This document shows, piece by piece, positions 55,207-57,612 of a DNA stretch of 57,612 nt; the first letter of the stretch is position 1, and each line of letters starts with the position of its first letter. The translations under genes and the position numbers were made by a program. The notes beneath the pieces are model-generated. The model made no database searches. It was given only the letters and a program-made list of their open reading frames with translations, and was not told where the DNA came from. Location: NCBI GenBank assembly GCA_029260765.1, contig JAJDCP010000061.1, forward strand, positions 1-57,612, given 5' to 3'. The stretch is from Planctomycetota bacterium (GTDB lineage: Bacteria; Planctomycetota; J058; JAJDCP01).

Positions 55207-57420
55207 TTGCCAGCAGTCGTCGAAATTCTGCAGGGCTCGCAATCCGCCATCGAGCGGGCCATCTCTACGTACGTGCCGACGGACGTCCTGTGCATTCGGC
55301 CGCCCGCAGCTCCGAAGCTACCCTGGGCGGCCGTGCGCCTGCTGGTGGCGGCGCTGCGCGGCCCGGGCGGCTCGCCAGAGCTGGACGCGGCGCTGCAGTC
55401 CGAGGCGGCCCAGCTCAGCCTGGTTCTGCGGGGGCTTGCCGGGCCGGCGGGCGATGATCCCCGCAACCACCATCAGTCCGCTCAGGAGCTCGGCTTCCTC
55501 AGCCACAACATGTCGCAGCGTCTGCCCCTCGAACAGGCCTGGCTGCGCGCTCTCGGGCCCCAGCTCCACGGACGGACCCTGGTCTTCCCAGAGCTCGCGC
55601 GGTTGGATGTCGAGAGCATCCGCTGGCTGTGGCGGCTGCTGGTCGAGTGCCCGGCCGCCTCCCTTCCCCGGCTGGTTTTCGGTCATGATCCGCAGGCCCT
55701 TCCCACAGCTACCAACCAGCGCAGCTTGGAGCAGGTCACAGCCTTCCTCGACATGTTGATCGCAGGGGACGGTACGCAGATCCGCACGCTCTCTGACACG
55801 TCCGCGGGAACGGACGCGCCAGAACCGCCGCAGCGCTGGGATGTCTTGGACGATCAGCTGGAGTTGCGGGCCTGGGACCAGCTGCGCGCTGGCGGAGAGA
55901 AGCGGGGCCCCGCGCTGTTGATGCAGGCACTGGGGGCCGCATTTGGCTGCTTCGGCTTCTGCGCCACGCTCGACCTGGGTCTGCGCGTGCTGGAAAAGGC
56001 CTCCGACGCGCTCTCCGCAGCGGAGCGTTGTCGCGCGCACACACTGGTGGCTCTGGCGGCCTACAACCGACAGGTTCAGTCCTTCGGGGACACCGAGCTG
56101 GCCCTGTTGATCGACCGGCACCTGCGGGCTGCGTTGCGGCTGGAGACAGACGCAGGCCGGCGCTGCCACCTTTTGTACCGCCTGAGTATCAACGAGGGCC
56201 GTCGGCTGGGGCGTATCGAGAGCGCGCTGCGGCTCGCCAACCAAGGCGTCGAAACGGCCCAGACGGCCGATCTGCCTCCAGGCCTGGCGGCCTTCCTCGA
56301 GGCCTGGTCCCGCAGCGGACGGGCCTATCTGCACGCCCGACGCCGCGACCTGCCGGCGGCTCTGCATGACTGTGAGCGGGCATACGCCCTGCTGGATGCC
56401 CCCGAGCTTCCCGGCGCTCCAGACTGTGAGCTGGCCTTCAGTGTGCGAGTCATGCTGGACAACCTCATCGAGGTGCAGCTCCGACGCAAAGACACGGAGC
56501 AGGCCGAGCGCCTGATCGAGCAGATCGAGCGCAAGGAGCTGGACATGCCCGGCGTCCCGCGGCTCTCGCGCTTTCGCCGCATCGCCCTGGGACGTCTGCA
56601 AGGGCGGTTGGACCTGGCAGTGGGCTACGCCCGAATGCTCAGGCAAGAGCTGGCCCAGCGGCTGGACCCGGTGCATGAAGACCTGGTGTGCGTTGAGCTC
56701 GGCGACCTGGCCTACCGGATCGGCGACCTGGCGCTCGCGAGCGAGTCCTTCCAACACAGCCTGAAGATCCGCTTGCGGATTGGCGACCGAAGCTCCCAGC
56801 GGCATGCCCTCGTCCATTGCGCGCTGTGCAGCTGGCGTCAGGGCCAACCTGAGGAGGCCATCGCCAGGCTCGCCCGGGCTCAGACGCTGTGTGGCGCCGA
56901 CGAGCCGGCGGCGCACGCCGAGCTGCTGGCGCTGGCGGCCCGGATCGAAGCCGAGAACGGGGCGGACGGGAAGGCGGAGCGGCGCATCAACCGGGCCATC
57001 GAGCTCGCCGTTGAGGTCGGCGAGCGCGATCTGTTGTTGTCGATCGCCCGCTCCGCAGGTTGGGCGAGCCTGGCGCTGGGACGCGAGACCGACGCGCAGC
57101 AAGCCTTCGCCCAGGCCAGCGAGCTGGCCGAAGCAGAAGGTCCGGCTCCTCCGGCTCCCCTCTTGTTTGCCACCTTGGTCGGTCAGGGGATCTGTGGAGT
57201 GCTGGACCGCGGCGCGCTTCTGCAGGCGGTCCTGCCCCACCTCGCGCGGGCACTCGACGAAGATGCCGACGCCTGGTGGTTGCTGCCCCGCTTGCTTGCG
57301 CTCCTCAAGGACCGTCTCAAGGATCTGCCGGCTACGCCTGCCGGAGCGCGTCTGCTGAGCGCCGCGCGCCAACGCGCGGACTGCCGGGTGCTGCTGTCGG
57401 AGCTCCGCTCAAGGGGCTAG
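55207..57420 (+). CDS. TPR protein with degenerate AAA/STAND-like head
   Basis: 737 residues from TTG 55207, which has GGAGGAGACC upstream. Residues 1-200 resemble the head of LuxR/MalT-type STAND ATPases: a P-x-x-x-(V/L)-RLL step (PKLPWAAVRLLVAALRG) and a Walker B-like RTLVFPELARLDVESIRWLW followed by LVFGHDPQAL. A P-loop (GxxxxGK[ST]) is missing, so ATP hydrolysis is unlikely. Residues 230-737 are TPR-like helices (DTEQAERLIEQIER; DLALASESFQHSLKIRLRIG), giving a superhelix able to bind peptide. It follows the 44-residue peptide gene and may bind that peptide or be co-expressed with it. Confidence 0.75.
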   Translation: MPAVVEILQGSQSAIERAISTYVPTDVLCIRPPAAPKLPWAAVRLLVAALRGPGGSPELDAALQSEAAQLSLVLRGLAGPAGDDPRNHHQSAQELGFLSHNMSQRLPLEQAWLRALGPQLHGRTLVFPELARLDVESIRWLWRLLVECPAASLPRLVFGHDPQALPTATNQRSLEQVTAFLDMLIAGDGTQIRTLSDTSAGTDAPEPPQRWDVLDDQLELRAWDQLRAGGEKRGPALLMQALGAAFGCFGFCATLDLGLRVLEKASDALSAAERCRAHTLVALAAYNRQVQSFGDTELALLIDRHLRAALRLETDAGRRCHLLYRLSINEGRRLGRIESALRLANQGVETAQTADLPPGLAAFLEAWSRSGRAYLHARRRDLPAALHDCERAYALLDAPELPGAPDCELAFSVRVMLDNLIEVQLRRKDTEQAERLIEQIERKELDMPGVPRLSRFRRIALGRLQGRLDLAVGYARMLRQELAQRLDPVHEDLVCVELGDLAYRIGDLALASESFQHSLKIRLRIGDRSSQRHALVHCALCSWRQGQPEEAIARLARAQTLCGADEPAAHAELLALAARIEAENGADGKAERRINRAIELAVEVGERDLLLSIARSAGWASLALGRETDAQQAFAQASELAEAEGPAPPAPLLFATLVGQGICGVLDRGALLQAVLPHLARALDEDADAWWLLPRLLALLKDRLKDLPATPAGARLLSAARQRADCRVLLSELRSRG

Positions 57421-57612
57421 CCTGGAGTTTGGCGGTCTCCGTAGTGCGGCCGGCTGGCTATCCGGCGGGCGACAACCGGTGTGGGAGCTCGACGCCCAAC
57501 ACTTTTGAGGAATGCCTCTCGGCGAGGGGTGCGGTGAAAGTGGAGAAGCGAAGAAGCGAGATCCGGTCATGCGGGAACGTGCCGGCCTACTCGACCCTGC
57601 CGGCGAGACCGA
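57421..57612. other. Window end, no gene supported
   Basis: 192 bp with no convincing open frame or RNA gene. GGAGAAG at about 57543 precedes an ATG at 57570 that reads to the edge, but 14 codons are too few to judge. Confidence 0.5.

Overview
The window is GC-rich, densely coded bacterial DNA. Large Ser/Thr kinases with a 'xxDWGxA' loop followed by a membrane helix and long TPR arrays, an ECF-type sigma factor overlapping a kinase gene, and abundant orphan proteins suggest a planctomycete-like lineage, with myxobacteria-like groups as the alternative. That placement is inference: no rRNA, tRNA or other marker gene lies here.

Layout. 1-2821 (minus): 5' part of a gene for a very repetitive protein built from 13 glycine-zipper segments, running off the left edge. 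2947-8808 (plus): glycogen synthase, then a two-gene soluble NAD-linked formate dehydrogenase whose catalytic subunit is interrupted by an in-frame TGA. A hairpin placed exactly as in E. coli fdhF follows it, so this is one selenoprotein gene (6034-8808), not two genes. 8812-19926: small membrane proteins, orphan proteins that could be secretion cargo, a GNAT-like protein, the first giant kinase, and a two-gene operon of unknown function (14151-17293) behind a possible sigma-54 promoter. 19927-22591: ECF-like sigma factor and a canonical HRD/DFG kinase in one overlapping operon. 22709-41673: three more giant kinases of the HND/DWG type, two of them directly coupled to methyltransferase genes, mixed with a host-attachment/eRF1-like protein, a steroid 5-alpha-reductase-like membrane protein, a tandem Usp protein, an alpha/beta hydrolase and a TerB-like protein. 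41670-43939 (minus): two lipoproteins and a second selenoprotein, an exported TlpA-like thioredoxin with Sec-Gly-Pro-Cys in place of CGPC. 44116-51541 (minus): a tight five-gene operon of Usp, Na,K-ATPase-like P-type ATPase, methyltransferase, dihydropyrimidinase and a diadenylate-cyclase-like protein. 51542-53200: about 1.7 kb without a convincing gene, carrying short direct repeats that look like insertion-sequence scars. 53201-57420: small zinc-finger-like protein, ECF sigma, four-helix membrane protein (candidate anti-sigma), then a 44-residue basic peptide with a strong ribosome binding site followed by a 737-residue TPR protein with a degenerate ATPase-like head.

The strongest leads are the exported UGPC selenoprotein, the 13-fold glycine-zipper protein, the family of four HND/DWG receptor-like kinases, the c-di-AMP-like/ion-pump operon, and the small peptide plus TPR pair at the right end.
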